DNA of 64,000 nt from Sporosarcina jeotgali (GTDB lineage Bacteria; Bacillota; Bacilli; Bacillales_A; Planococcaceae), in assembly GCF_033304595.1 (NCBI RefSeq), contig NZ_CP116341.1:1841001-1905000 (forward strand). Direction: 5' to 3'. Below the pieces are notes generated by a model that was not told the origin of the DNA, did no database searches, and was given only the letters and a program-made list of their open reading frames with translations. Both the position numbers and the translations under genes were made by a program. Positions 1-8,287 of this stretch are shown one piece after another. Position 1 is the stretch's first letter, and each line of letters opens with the position of its first letter.

Positions 1-150
1 CAGTGTGAAGGCAAAGACGCCAAGAACAAATGAATGATCAGATACTATATACGTAACCCCAACTGAAACAAAAACGAATAGCAATTTGGATAAAGGATCG
101 ACGTCATGGACAATCGAATCTTTTTCTAAATAGAACGTCCCATTCTTCAT
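1..150 (-). CDS. ECF transporter transmembrane (T) component, 3' part outside window
   Basis: Only the first 50 codons are present; the gene runs off the left edge. The ATG at 150 is preceded by a strong AGGAGG site (complement of 156-162). The visible N-terminus has a charged start (MKNGTFYLEKDSIVHDVDPL) leading into a hydrophobic helix. The D-P-L-S/T-K segment just before the first membrane helix is typical of EcfT/CbiQ proteins, which couple the ATPases of energy-coupling-factor vitamin transporters to the substrate-binding S component. The gene lies immediately downstream of an S-component gene, with only a short gap, so the two are probably one operon. ATPase genes, if linked, would lie beyond position 1. 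Confidence 0.75.
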   Translation of the reverse strand, partial: MKNGTFYLEKDSIVHDVDPLSKLLFVFVSVGVTYIVSDHSFVLGVFAFTL

Positions 151-165
151 GGTACTCCTCCTAGA

Positions 166-768
166 TTACAGCCGGTCAATCTCTGAACGGCTATCATACA
201 TTCGAGTTAAGTTTTTAGGCAGATTTTTAAATATCAAGAATCCGACTAGGACTGTTGCAATTTTGTCAGGCACATCTACAACGAGACTGTCAGCAAACGA
301 AGCCAGCCACTGAGGCATGTCATGTGCAATCATAGTTGCAAATAAAGCATCTCCCCAGATGTTACCCGTTTGTCCGCCCCAAAACAGGATATTCAGCGGT
401 GTAGAAACTGTGGCCGCTATCACGCCAACTACGAGACCTAAAACAAGCGCCTTTCCAATGGAAGCTATCCATCCTTTATAAGCCATGATCCCAACAACCA
501 GGCCGATAACTCCTGATGTAATTGCATAGACAAACGATACCGGACTAGCGGTAAAGCCATAGATGATATTATTGATGATTCCTGTGAGTGCGCCAATTAT
601 AGGACCTGCTAACATACTGGAGAGCACTGTTCCAATCGAGTCCAGCCATAACGGCAGTCTTAATAGTTCAGCGAATAACTTTCCAAGATAGTTAATGCCG
701 ATCGCAGCTGGAATTAGGACCAGTGCGGCTGTTGAAAACTTTAAAGACCACATACTTTGTTTCCTCAT
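166..768 (-). CDS. ECF transporter substrate-binding (S) component
   Basis: A 200-residue, very hydrophobic protein with about six membrane helices and few charged residues. It has the helix-breaking Gly/Pro pattern and the short D-S-I-G-T segment (about residues 44-48) that I associate with S components of energy-coupling-factor importers. It would bind a vitamin or related small molecule in the membrane and work with the T protein encoded right after it. The substrate cannot be read from the sequence. Start: TTG at 771 and ATG at 768 are adjacent; ATG is preferred because GGGGGA lies 8 nt upstream. A likely -10 box (TATAAT, complement of 855-860) lies about 90 nt upstream. Confidence 0.7.
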   Translation of the reverse strand: MRKQSMWSLKFSTAALVLIPAAIGINYLGKLFAELLRLPLWLDSIGTVLSSMLAGPIIGALTGIINNIIYGFTASPVSFVYAITSGVIGLVVGIMAYKGWIASIGKALVLGLVVGVIAATVSTPLNILFWGGQTGNIWGDALFATMIAHDMPQWLASFADSLVVDVPDKIATVLVGFLIFKNLPKNLTRMYDSRSEIDRL

Positions 769-1116
769 CAAGTAAATCCCCCATTCAATTTGTGAACCTT
801 TTTTTCGTTGTGGAACAAATTATCTTTACCACTGTCATTACACAAGACATGACTATTATAGACTATTGAATTTCAAATACATAGCTTTTATTTCAGTAGG
901 TTTCCAGGGCGGTCATAAAATATGTCTGATAGCTGCTGACAAAGGTGAAAGGGATTCTGCGCTTTACACATCAAATTTTTGCACACACCAAAAAGACCAC
1001 CTCTATTGAGACATCAGAGGCAGCCTTGTCGATTCTATTATTTGTCACTGAGTATGGATGCAGTTTAAGGATTTGTTTAACCGCTTGCGATTGTACCTAA
1101 GACTAAATGTCTGCAC
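769..1116. other. Intergenic region without a gene
   Basis: About 350 bp between the ECF S-component start and the terminator of the reductase gene. I see a TATAAT-like -10 box on the minus strand (complement of 855-860) that could start the ECF operon, and a piece near 1100-1118 reading TAAATGTCTGCACGA that recurs near 20617-20630. No open reading frame with a ribosome binding site and no riboswitch that I recognise. Confidence 0.5.
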
Positions 1117-1155
1117 GAAAAAAGCCTTCTTCAGATAGCAGTATCTAAAGAAGGC
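1117..1155 (-). terminator. Rho-independent terminator of the MDR reductase gene
   Basis: A 14-bp stem (GCCTTCTT-AGATA paired with TATCT-AAGAAGGC, 1124-1155) around a GCAG loop. On the minus strand it is followed by a run of T (complement of 1118-1123). It lies about 40 nt past the stop of the reductase. Confidence 0.85.
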
Positions 1156-1196
1156 CGACAGCACAATTGACCGGTAAAAGACTCCAGCAGGGAATC

Positions 1197-2129
1197 TTAT
1201 TGGATTTTAATCACAATCTTTCCCTTCGCATGATGCGTTGCACTTAAATCATGCGCATCCCGCAATCCTTTTTCTGTTAACGGAAATGTATGACCAATAT
1301 GTGCTTTTACTTTTCCCTGTTCCATCAGTTCTCCAAGTTCAGCGAGTTGTTTCCCATTCGGATTCAGCCATAGGGATTCCGCAGTAATACCTTTGTCTTT
1401 CGCTTTTTCAGCATCGGGCTGTCCAGCGATAGAGACGAGACGGCCGCCTTTTTTCACAACGTCTAAACTTTTTTCTAAAATGTCACCGCCCATTGTGTCT
1501 ACAACTAAATCGACGTCCTTTGCAACATCTGCAAAATCCGTTGTTTTATAATCAATGAACTCATCAACCCCGAGCTCTTTCAAGAAGGCTTCATTTTTAC
1601 CGCTCGCTGTAGACAAAACGTATGCTCCGAAACTTTTAGCAATCTGAATAGCAAAGCTTCCCACACCGCCAGAACCTGCGTGAATCAGCACTCTATCTCC
1701 TTTTTTAACTTTCCCGAAGTCTACCAGGCACTGCCACGCCGTCAAACCTGCAAGCGGAACAGACGCTGCTTCTTCAAAACTCAAGTGATCAGGCTTTAAC
1801 GCCACTAATTCTTCATCAACCGCGACATATTCACTGTATGTGCCATTTTCCATGGCAGGACGTGCAAATACCTGATCTCCTTTTTTGAATGTAGTCACCT
1901 TACTTCCCACTTCACTGATGACTCCTGCAGCATCCCAACCTAAAATTAACGGAAATTCAAACGGCATCCCGTCTTTCATATAGCCTTCTCTAACTTTCCA
2001 ATCTATCGGATTAATAGACGTCGCATGCATTTCAATTAACACTTGGTCATCTTTTATATCCGGTTTTGGGAGGTCTTTCTCAACTAACTGATCCGAGCCG
2101 CCATACTGCTCAATTACAATTGCTTTCAT
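1197..2129 (-). CDS. NADP-dependent medium-chain (quinone oxidoreductase-type) reductase
   Basis: 310-residue member of the MDR superfamily: an N-terminal GroES-like catalytic domain (GWDAAGVISEVGS near residues 63-75) and a Rossmann fold with the nucleotide-binding loop HAGSGGVGSFAIQIAK near residue 150. The cysteine/histidine zinc ligands of alcohol dehydrogenases are absent, so it belongs with the zinc-independent NADPH:quinone or enone reductases. The true substrate is unknown. The longer reading frame begins with GTG at 2141, but that codon overlaps the AAGGAG site; I chose ATG at 2129 (MKAIVIEQYGG), the usual N-terminus of this family. Monocistronic, with its own terminator. Confidence 0.85.
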   Translation of the reverse strand: MKAIVIEQYGGSDQLVEKDLPKPDIKDDQVLIEMHATSINPIDWKVREGYMKDGMPFEFPLILGWDAAGVISEVGSKVTTFKKGDQVFARPAMENGTYSEYVAVDEELVALKPDHLSFEEAASVPLAGLTAWQCLVDFGKVKKGDRVLIHAGSGGVGSFAIQIAKSFGAYVLSTASGKNEAFLKELGVDEFIDYKTTDFADVAKDVDLVVDTMGGDILEKSLDVVKKGGRLVSIAGQPDAEKAKDKGITAESLWLNPNGKQLAELGELMEQGKVKAHIGHTFPLTEKGLRDAHDLSATHHAKGKIVIKIQ

Positions 2130-2338
2130 ATCAATACACACTCCTTCTAGTAATTACGCTCACACGATTCTTTCAATGTGCTTCCAGTTAGCTATACCCT
2201 GGATTGCACGCCGCTACACGAAATGAATCTAACAGTGGCAGAAATCTGTGGATATAAAAATCAAATGTCTACACAAAATACACAAATCACACAGGTGGCT
2301 TTGGTACTAGTCTCTTCCACAGCACTTATTTTAATACA

Positions 2339-2581
2339 TCATCTTTCCAGCTCTTTGGCGTCCCGCTCTTTTAGATACCGTTCATACGCATCTTGGACTT
2401 TGTCCTGCACTTTCTCTTTGCTTCTCTTTGGCACAGTCTGGGTGTGGATTTCTTTTACTAAAAGACAGGCACGCAAAAGGATAGCAACAATAATTACGCC
2501 GGCTACAAAAGCACCGATCGGTCCCGAAGCCGCCAAGATGCCCAAAAGACAGGCTGCTGCTACAGATAAAAACAGTTTCAT
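2339..2581 (-). CDS. Small two-helix membrane protein of unknown function
   Basis: An 80-residue protein starting at ATG 2581, with AAGGGGGAAG about 6 nt upstream. Two hydrophobic helices (about residues 3-20 and 25-42) are followed by a highly charged, probably helical tail rich in Lys, Glu and Asp. The open frame extends upstream to 2677, but the site before 2581 makes the shorter form more likely. A plus-strand open frame overlaps it without a ribosome binding site and was rejected. I do not recognise a family. Confidence 0.55.
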   Translation of the reverse strand: MKLFLSVAAACLLGILAASGPIGAFVAGVIIVAILLRACLLVKEIHTQTVPKRSKEKVQDKVQDAYERYLKERDAKELER

Positions 2582-2693
2582 CGGCACTTCCCCCTTATCC
2601 TGTGTTACTTTCACAGAAACTGAACTCGTATGAATGTTTCGCGCTCTTCTTTTTTCTATATTTAAGATTTCATCCATACATACAATTCGCCTT

Positions 2694-3461
2694 TCATCTC
2701 TTGAAGAGATGATGCAGAAGCCGGTCCCGGTCGCTGAAAAACTGATTCATGATCGAATAGTGCGGGGTGTCCTCCAATTCGACTTCCCTCATCCCTTCGT
2801 CTTCCAACTGATAGATAAAAGATTTTGGATACGCCATCAGAATCGGCGAATGAGTGGAGATGATGAACTGTGAACCTTCTGCCACGAGTTCATGGATCCT
2901 TGAAAGCATCGCAAGCTGCCGAGTTGGCGAAAGTGCTGCTTCCGGCTCGTCCAGTATGTACAGACCATTTCCCTGAAACCGCTCGATAAACGCCGCGAAA
3001 AATGATTCTCCATGGGATTGCTCATGAAGAGACTTGCCACCGAAGGAATCAATGATTCTTCGTCCTCCCAAAGGTTCTGAATCCAGTTCCTCTATGTGGG
3101 TGGCGACATTGTAAAATGTTTCCGCACGAAAGAAAAACGAATCATTCGCCCGATGTACACCTTTAACGATTCGAAGATACTTATCCAGATCGGAATGTGA
3201 GTCATAGCTCGAAAAATTGAAATTCCGCGTGCCCCCTTCCGGATTAAACCCAAGGCTGATGGCAATCGCCTCCAGCAGCGTGGATTTCCCCATCCCATTC
3301 TCCCCGATGATATAGGTAACATTCGGATGGAATGCCAACTCCTCCAATCCATGGATGAAAGGAAGATTGAGCGGATAGCGTGCAAAGGACTGGATTTGGT
3401 CTCTCTTCAAATAAAGACTTCGTATGTATTGTGTTTCCTTTGTCAGCATGACCATTTGCAA
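2694..3461 (-). CDS. Stand-alone AAA family ATPase (COG3910-like)
   Basis: 255 residues with an ABC/SMC-type ATPase core: Walker A GENGMGKST (residues 53-61), Walker B LYILDEPEAAL (about 170) and the H-loop STHSP (about 200). No membrane helices or nuclease domain are visible. Proteins of this size match the predicted-ATPase group COG3910. Related ATPases serve in anti-phage and DNA-repair systems, but no partner gene sits next to this one, so no role is claimed. Start is ambiguous: TTG at 3461 lies 5 nt after AAAGGGGG, and ATG at 3455 lies 11 nt after it. Confidence 0.75.
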   Translation of the reverse strand: MQMVMLTKETQYIRSLYLKRDQIQSFARYPLNLPFIHGLEELAFHPNVTYIIGENGMGKSTLLEAIAISLGFNPEGGTRNFNFSSYDSHSDLDKYLRIVKGVHRANDSFFFRAETFYNVATHIEELDSEPLGGRRIIDSFGGKSLHEQSHGESFFAAFIERFQGNGLYILDEPEAALSPTRQLAMLSRIHELVAEGSQFIISTHSPILMAYPKSFIYQLEDEGMREVELEDTPHYSIMNQFFSDRDRLLHHLFKR

Positions 3462-3501
3462 AGCTGCCCCCTTTCTATATTCGCTGGCGGATGACTAATC
3501 G

Positions 3502-3557
3502 GTACCTGGACCGCATACAATTCAGACACTATTCAGAATTACATGTGGTCCAGGTAC
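3502..3557. repeat. Type C palindromic repeat, copy 1
   Basis: 56-bp element with 15-bp arms (GTACCTGGACC-CAT and ATGTGGTCCAGGTAC) around a core that contains ATTCAGA twice. It is nearly identical, in the same orientation, to the copy at 4718-4773. Similarity starts about 10 bp before the arm (ATGACTAAT) and continues into GTT after it. Confidence 0.85.
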
Positions 3558-3603
3558 GTTGTTTAAAAGTTTATTACAGTGCAATCCGAGTTAAATGACC
3601 AAC

Positions 3604-4044
3604 TTATATAGCATTAATTGGACACGTTTGCTTGATTTCATTAATTGAGAGATATAGCTTATAGTTCCCAAATTCTAAAATTTTATCTAAAAATGTATTT
3701 AACGTTTCTTGTAAATCTACTTTTACTTTTAAATGGTAACAGCCTTCTCCCGATACTCGATGAGCTTCAACCACCTCATTTTGATTATTAATGAAACGTA
3801 TAAATGAATCATGGTTTGCTGTTTTCATAAAAATAATGATAAATCCTGTATAAGAAAACCCTAATTTCATTTCATCAACTATTAGAGAGTAAGCTTTAAT
3901 TACACCACTTTCCTCAAGTTTTTTTATCCGATTCCCAACCGCTTGTCCTGTCATATGAATTTGTTCACCTAAGTCTTTCCATTGTATACGTGAATTTCCG
4001 GTTAGTAACCGGAGGATCTGAAAATCAATGTTATCAAGCTCCAT
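3604..4044 (-). CDS. Lrp/AsnC family transcriptional regulator
   Basis: 146 residues. The N-terminal winged helix-turn-helix (about residues 3-60; IQWKDLGEQIHMTGQAVGNR contains the recognition helix) is followed by a RAM-type ligand-sensing domain with VSGEGCYHLKVKV near residue 95. Lrp-type proteins form dimers or octamers that respond to amino acids or related small molecules. It is divergent from a cysteine hydrolase gene with about 120 bp between them, so it probably controls that gene and itself. Two ATGs lie in tandem; 4044 is preferred because AAAGGAG sits 6 nt upstream. The pair is bracketed by two copies of a type C repeat. Confidence 0.85.
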   Translation of the reverse strand: MELDNIDFQILRLLTGNSRIQWKDLGEQIHMTGQAVGNRIKKLEESGVIKAYSLIVDEMKLGFSYTGFIIIFMKTANHDSFIRFINNQNEVVEAHRVSGEGCYHLKVKVDLQETLNTFLDKILEFGNYKLYLSINEIKQTCPINAI

Positions 4045-4164
4045 CATAAACTCCTTTCACCATGAAATCATTTAATATAAAAGCGTTTCACCAAGTCATC
4101 GATAGAAATTTACATATGTCTTATGATTATAGTGTAACAAAATATTATAGATGAGGTGGATAAA

Positions 4165-4710
4165 ATGAGCACAGCGTTAATTATTGTTGATATTCAAAAT
4201 GACTATTTCGCGAATGGAAAGATGGAATTAGTCAATCCAGATAAAGCGGCTGCGAATGCGGCTAAAGTTCTTGAATCGTTTAGAAAGAACAATAAAGAAA
4301 ATATTTTTCATGTCCAGCACATCGCAGCTGATCCAGCATTAGGATTCTTCCTTCCAGATACGGAGGGTGCAGAAATACACGAAACCGTTCAACCATTGGA
4401 AAACGAAAATATCATCATTAAACATTTCCCTAACAGCTTTTTAAAGACCGATTTGGAAAGCAAGTTAAGAGAAAACAACGTAACTAAAGTGATTGTTATT
4501 GGTATGATGACACATATGTGTATCGATGCAACTGTAAGAGCCGCAGTGGATCTAGGTTTTGAAACGACACTCATTGAAGATGCATGTGCAACACGTGACC
4601 TATCTTATGAAGGTACGGACGTAACAGCTGAACAGGTCCACTATGCATTTGTCGGAGCACTTAACGGTATGTATGCCAAAGTAACTTCTACCGAAGATTT
4701 CCTTAAATGA
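4165..4710 (+). CDS. Isochorismatase-family cysteine hydrolase
   Basis: 181 residues with the whole fold of the isochorismatase-like hydrolases (nicotinamidase, N-carbamoylsarcosine amidase and relatives). The catalytic triad is visible as Asp9 (VDIQND), Lys86 (IIKHFPNS) and Cys119 (THMCIDAT). The substrate is not evident; amide or enol-ether hydrolysis is expected. Start: the ATG at 4165 follows AGGTGG by 5 nt, so the longer GTG-initiated frame from 4156 was not used. The stop codon TGA is itself the start of the flanking type C repeat similarity (TGACTAAT). Likely regulated by the divergent Lrp protein. Confidence 0.85.
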   Translation: MSTALIIVDIQNDYFANGKMELVNPDKAAANAAKVLESFRKNNKENIFHVQHIAADPALGFFLPDTEGAEIHETVQPLENENIIIKHFPNSFLKTDLESKLRENNVTKVIVIGMMTHMCIDATVRAAVDLGFETTLIEDACATRDLSYEGTDVTAEQVHYAFVGALNGMYAKVTSTEDFLK

Positions 4711-4717
4711 CTAATGG

Positions 4718-4773
4718 GTACCTGGACCACATACAATTCAGACACTATTCAGAATCATAAGTGGTCCAGGTAC
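4718..4773. repeat. Type C palindromic repeat, copy 2
   Basis: Near-identical direct copy of the element at 3502-3557, with perfect outer arms (GTACCTGGACCAC and GTGGTCCAGGTAC). It lies right after the hydrolase stop codon. Confidence 0.85.
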
Positions 4774-4830
4774 GTTACTTTGAATTTAATTCATATCGCC
4801 AATAGATGAAAATAGTTGTAACCATAGAAA

Positions 4831-4863
4831 TAGGGCTGGTCTATCCATAGATAGACCAGCCCT
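4831..4863 (-). terminator. Probable terminator of the nupC-pdp-deoC operon
   Basis: Perfect 13-bp stem (GGGCTGGTCTATC / GATAGACCAGCCC) with a 4-nt loop, 11 nt past the deoC stop. The T-run after it on the minus strand is short (ATTTCTA), so termination may be only partly efficient. Confidence 0.65.
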
Positions 4864-4873
4864 GCTTCACATA

Positions 4874-5536
4874 TTAATACTTCGAGTCTGACACTTCACC
4901 TTTAACAATGCTGATACCAGAACTTGCCCCAATACGTGTTGCTCCTGCTTCAACGAATGCATCGAAATCCTCACCGCTGCGCACACCGCCAGAAGCTTTC
5001 ACGCCGATGTCTGGTCCGACTGTCTTGCGCATTAACGCAACGTCTTCTACTTTAGCGCCGCCTGTGGAGAATCCAGTGGAAGTCTTGACAAAGTCAGCTC
5101 CCGCTTTCACAGAAAGCTCACATGCACGGACAATTTCTTCATCCGTCAATAGACAAGTCTCAATGATGACTTTTACTAATGTTTCATTAGCCGCTTCCAC
5201 GACTGCACGAATATCCTTTTCTACCAATTCGTTATCCTTACCTTTTAATGCACCGATATTTACGACCATATCAATTTCGCCGGCACCATTAGTGATGGCA
5301 TCTTGTGTTTCGAATGCTTTTACAGCAGATGTGCTCGCTCCAAGCGGGAATCCAATGACCGTACATACTAGAACCTCAGTTTCCTTCAGTTGTTCAGCAG
5401 CGTATGTGACCCATGTAGGATTTAAACAAACGGATTTAAACTTGTATTCTTTTGCTTCTTCGATAAGTGCTGTTACCTTCTCTTTTGTTGCATCTGCTTT
5501 CAATAATGTGTGATCGATTAGTTGTGCTTTGTTCAA
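4874..5536 (-). CDS. deoC: Deoxyribose-phosphate aldolase
   Basis: Cytoplasmic class I aldolase that splits 2-deoxyribose 5-phosphate into acetaldehyde and glyceraldehyde 3-phosphate, the last step of deoxynucleoside catabolism. The Schiff-base lysine lies in VKTSTGF (Lys151 counted from the start chosen here). The helper lysine lies in VKASGGVR and the acidic residue in EIDMV. It is about 220 residues, the normal family length. Start: ATG at 5545 directly abuts AAAGGGG and leaves no spacing. The TTG at 5536 has a 9-nt spacing and gives [12 protein letters not shown], close to the B. subtilis N-terminus, so I prefer TTG. Last gene of the nupC-pdp-deoC operon. Confidence 0.93.
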   Translation of the reverse strand: MNKAQLIDHTLLKADATKEKVTALIEEAKEYKFKSVCLNPTWVTYAAEQLKETEVLVCTVIGFPLGASTSAVKAFETQDAITNGAGEIDMVVNIGALKGKDNELVEKDIRAVVEAANETLVKVIIETCLLTDEEIVRACELSVKAGADFVKTSTGFSTGGAKVEDVALMRKTVGPDIGVKASGGVRSGEDFDAFVEAGATRIGASSGISIVKGEVSDSKY

Positions 5537-5554
5537 TGGATCCATCCCCTTTAG

Positions 5555-6859
5555 TTAGTTTGTAATTTCATCATGTACTAATGTGACAGGGCCTACTTCA
5601 GTTGCAGACAAGTCATATGCATGATAAATTTTTTCTTTTACTGCCTCGACATCTTCAGTATTACTGTGAATGGTTACTATAGATTCTCCGGCTTTAACTG
5701 GATCGCCGATCTTTTTGTGTAACACTAATCCGACAGCTAAATCGATTTCCGATTCTTTTGTAGCACGTCCCGCGCCTAAGAGCATCGCCGCTGTGCCGAT
5801 TTCATCAGCAGTTATCGCTGATACGAAACCTGATTCTTTTGCTGGCACATCGATTTGGTATTGTGCTGTTGGCAATTTAGACAAATCGTCAATCACTGAC
5901 GTATCGCCGCCTTGAGAACGCAAGAATAGCTTAAACACTTCAAGCGCTTTCCCGTTTTGAATGACTTCTTCCAGCATTTTACGCGCTTCTTCTGTGGAGT
6001 CCGCTTTTCCAGCTAGGCGAACCATATGACTGCCGAGTGTTAAACAGAGCTCATGCAAATCTTCGGGTCCATTTCCCTGCAGCGTTTCCACTGCTTCTTT
6101 TACTTCAAGCGCGTTTCCAATTGCATATCCAAGTGGCTGATTCATATCCGAGATCACAGCCATCGTCTGACGGCCAATCTGATTACCGATTTGCACCATT
6201 TCTCCCGCTAACTCCCGGGCCATTGCTAAATCCTTCATGAACGCGCCAGTGCCGACTTTTACATCCAGCACGATTGCATCAGATCCAGCAGCAATTTTTT
6301 TACTCATGATGGAACTCGCAATCAGTGGAATCGAGCTAACGGTAGCTGTTACATCGCGTAAACTGTAAATCTTCTTATCTGCTGGTGTGATGTTACCAGA
6401 TTGACCAATAACCGCAATTTTGTTTGTGTTCACTAAGTCGAAGAATTCCTTGTCTGTAATTTCGATATGGAAGCCAGGAACCGCTTCTAACTTATCCAGT
6501 GTTCCGCCTGTATGACCCAATCCGCGTCCTGACATTTTAGCCACAGGGATATCCAGTGCTGCGACGAGAGGAGCGAGTACAAGCGTTGTCGTATCGCCGA
6601 CTCCTCCTGTTGAATGCTTATCCACTTTTACACCGTCAATAGCAGTTAAATCCACCTGATCGCCAGATTCCACTATCGCCATCGTGAATTCAGCTGTTTC
6701 TTCCACTGTCATTCCTTGGAAGTACACTGCCATCTGGAAAGCTGACATCTGGTAATCGGGAATTGAACCTTCAGTATATCCGGTAATAACAAACTGGATC
6801 TCTTCTTTTGTTAAAGCATGTCCGTCACGTTTTTTCTCAATCATATCGACCATACGCAT
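5555..6859 (-). CDS. pdp: Pyrimidine-nucleoside phosphorylase
   Basis: 434 residues. Phosphorolysis of thymidine, deoxyuridine and uridine to the free base and (deoxy)ribose 1-phosphate in the cytoplasm. Signature motifs are present: KHSTGGVGD (phosphate and metal binding, about residue 81) and the [15 protein letters not shown] signature (about residues 110-125). The C-terminal alpha/beta domain is complete. [10 protein letters not shown] at 6859 matches the B. subtilis start; a GTG 12 nt upstream overlaps the ribosome binding site. Nineteen bases separate it from the deoC start and about 40 from nupC, so the three genes form one transcription unit under DeoR control. Confidence 0.95.
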   Translation of the reverse strand: MRMVDMIEKKRDGHALTKEEIQFVITGYTEGSIPDYQMSAFQMAVYFQGMTVEETAEFTMAIVESGDQVDLTAIDGVKVDKHSTGGVGDTTTLVLAPLVAALDIPVAKMSGRGLGHTGGTLDKLEAVPGFHIEITDKEFFDLVNTNKIAVIGQSGNITPADKKIYSLRDVTATVSSIPLIASSIMSKKIAAGSDAIVLDVKVGTGAFMKDLAMARELAGEMVQIGNQIGRQTMAVISDMNQPLGYAIGNALEVKEAVETLQGNGPEDLHELCLTLGSHMVRLAGKADSTEEARKMLEEVIQNGKALEVFKLFLRSQGGDTSVIDDLSKLPTAQYQIDVPAKESGFVSAITADEIGTAAMLLGAGRATKESEIDLAVGLVLHKKIGDPVKAGESIVTIHSNTEDVEAVKEKIYHAYDLSATEVGPVTLVHDEITN

Positions 6860-6901
6860 CGCATCCAACACTCCTAGTTAATATATTTTGTACTCTACTT
6901 C

Positions 6902-8083
6902 TTATAAAAACAGCCCAATGACAGTTGCTGATAGCACTGAAGCTAATGTAGAACCCAAAAGTAATTTCAACCCATTCCTCGCTACTTCGTCCCCTTGCTT
7001 AGGACTTAACGCCTTGACTGATCCTGTAATAATTCCGATTGAACTAAAGTTTGCAAAACTTACAAGGAAAACAGAAATCATACCTGATGCTTTAGCAGAC
7101 AAGCCCGCTGAAATATCTGTGAAACTAATCATCGCAACAAATTCGTTTGTGACAAGTTTCGTCGCCATGATACTTCCCGCTTGAACACTATCTGCCCAAG
7201 GTACGCCCATTATGAAAGCAATCGGTGCGAACAAATAGCCTAAAATAGTTTGGAATGAAACATTGAATACTAATTCAAAGAGGTAGTCAATCCCATTCAT
7301 AAGCGCAATGAATCCAATTAGCATGGCAGCTACGATAATTGCGACTTTAAAGCCATCCATTATACTTTCACTAATCATTTGGAAGAACGATAATTTTTTC
7401 TGCGACTCGATTGCTAACGTATCTTCTTCCTCAGATAATTTATACGGATTAATAATACTTGCAACAATTAACGCAGAGAGTATATTCAGCGCAATTGCAA
7501 TGACGACAAAACGAGGTTCGATAATTTCCATATACGCCCCGACTATTGCAACACTCACCGCACTCATTGCTGATGTGCAAAATGTATACAAACGCCTTTT
7601 AGAAATGGCATCCATTTGGTCTTTCACAGTCAAAAACACTTCAGACTGTCCGAGAACCGCAGAGGACACCGCTATGTAGTTTTCCATTTTTCCCATACCA
7701 TTCAACTTACTGAGCACGAGCCCTACGTATTTAATGATGAAAGGCAAAATCTTAAATTGATTCAGAATGCCAATTAATACGGATATGAAAACAATCGGCA
7801 GCAAAACATTCAAGAAAAATACAGATCCTTTTTCATTTTCCAATCCGCCGAAAACAAAATCGACACCCGTTACGCCTAAGTCAATCAGCTTTGAAAATAA
7901 CATGGAGAAGAAGCCAATCGAGACCACTCCGAGTTTTGTATTCATCAAAATAAAGGTTAAAATCAGCTGAGTTCCAAGCATGATGGCAATCGGTTTGTAC
8001 TGTATCTTTTTACGATCCCTACTGCTTATAAAACCAACTATGAATACTAGAGCCAGTCCAGTTATGTAAAATACAATGTTCAT
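6902..8083 (-). CDS. nupC: Concentrative nucleoside transporter (NupC/CNT family)
   Basis: 393 residues, highly hydrophobic, with the CNT pattern of an N-terminal helix triplet, a gate domain and the nucleoside-binding region. GQSEVFLTVKDQ (about residue 145) and TNEFVAMISF (about residue 305) are the characteristic helical-hairpin motifs that contact the nucleoside and the coupling ion. Imports pyrimidine and other nucleosides with H+ or Na+. First gene of the operon; ATG preceded by GGAGG at 7 nt. The DeoR-type operator and the promoter lie within the preceding 150 bp. Confidence 0.92.
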   Translation of the reverse strand: MNIVFYITGLALVFIVGFISSRDRKKIQYKPIAIMLGTQLILTFILMNTKLGVVSIGFFSMLFSKLIDLGVTGVDFVFGGLENEKGSVFFLNVLLPIVFISVLIGILNQFKILPFIIKYVGLVLSKLNGMGKMENYIAVSSAVLGQSEVFLTVKDQMDAISKRRLYTFCTSAMSAVSVAIVGAYMEIIEPRFVVIAIALNILSALIVASIINPYKLSEEEDTLAIESQKKLSFFQMISESIMDGFKVAIIVAAMLIGFIALMNGIDYLFELVFNVSFQTILGYLFAPIAFIMGVPWADSVQAGSIMATKLVTNEFVAMISFTDISAGLSAKASGMISVFLVSFANFSSIGIITGSVKALSPKQGDEVARNGLKLLLGSTLASVLSATVIGLFL

Positions 8084-8215
8084 CTTACTTCCTCCCTTAC
8101 ATGGACATGATGGTTACGCTTACAAATTACGTTTATAACTAATAACCTTTCAAGAGGTCAGACATACTACTTTCATTTCCATACTAACACATATGGAGAA
8201 CAAATGTGCAATGAT

Positions 8216-8233
8216 CATGAAATATTGTTCATT
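8216..8233 (-). promoter_or_regulatory. DeoR-type operator upstream of nupC
   Basis: On the minus strand AATGAACAATATTTCATG, with inverted TGAA/TTCA ends. It closely resembles the B. subtilis DeoR palindrome ATTGAACAAAATTTCAAT (from memory). A further half-site-like TTGTTC lies downstream (complement of about 8198-8203), near a TTGCAC -35-like box. Fits repression of nupC-pdp-deoC, relieved by deoxyribose phosphate. Confidence 0.65.
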
Positions 8234-8239
8234 CGCAAT

Positions 8240-8274
8240 AAAAAAAAGAATCGCACTTATTAATAAGTGGATTC
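8240..8274 (-). terminator. Terminator of deoR
   Basis: Hairpin GAATC-CACTTAT / ATAAGTG-GATTC followed on the minus strand by eight T (complement of 8240-8247). Placed 14 nt past the deoR stop, so deoR and nupC are transcribed separately. Confidence 0.85.
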
Positions 8275-8287
8275 ATCATCATTATGA

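Noticed and set aside
772-960. Vitamin riboswitch upstream of the ECF transporter genes
   Set aside because: I looked for TPP, FMN, preQ1 and cobalamin motifs and found none of the conserved words.
2178-2633. 151-codon plus-strand open frame
   Set aside because: Antisense to the small membrane protein, which has a strong ribosome binding site; the plus frame has none.
4831-4863. A further type C repeat
   Set aside because: The palindrome has different arms and loop and sits just after deoC, so it is better read as that operon's terminator.
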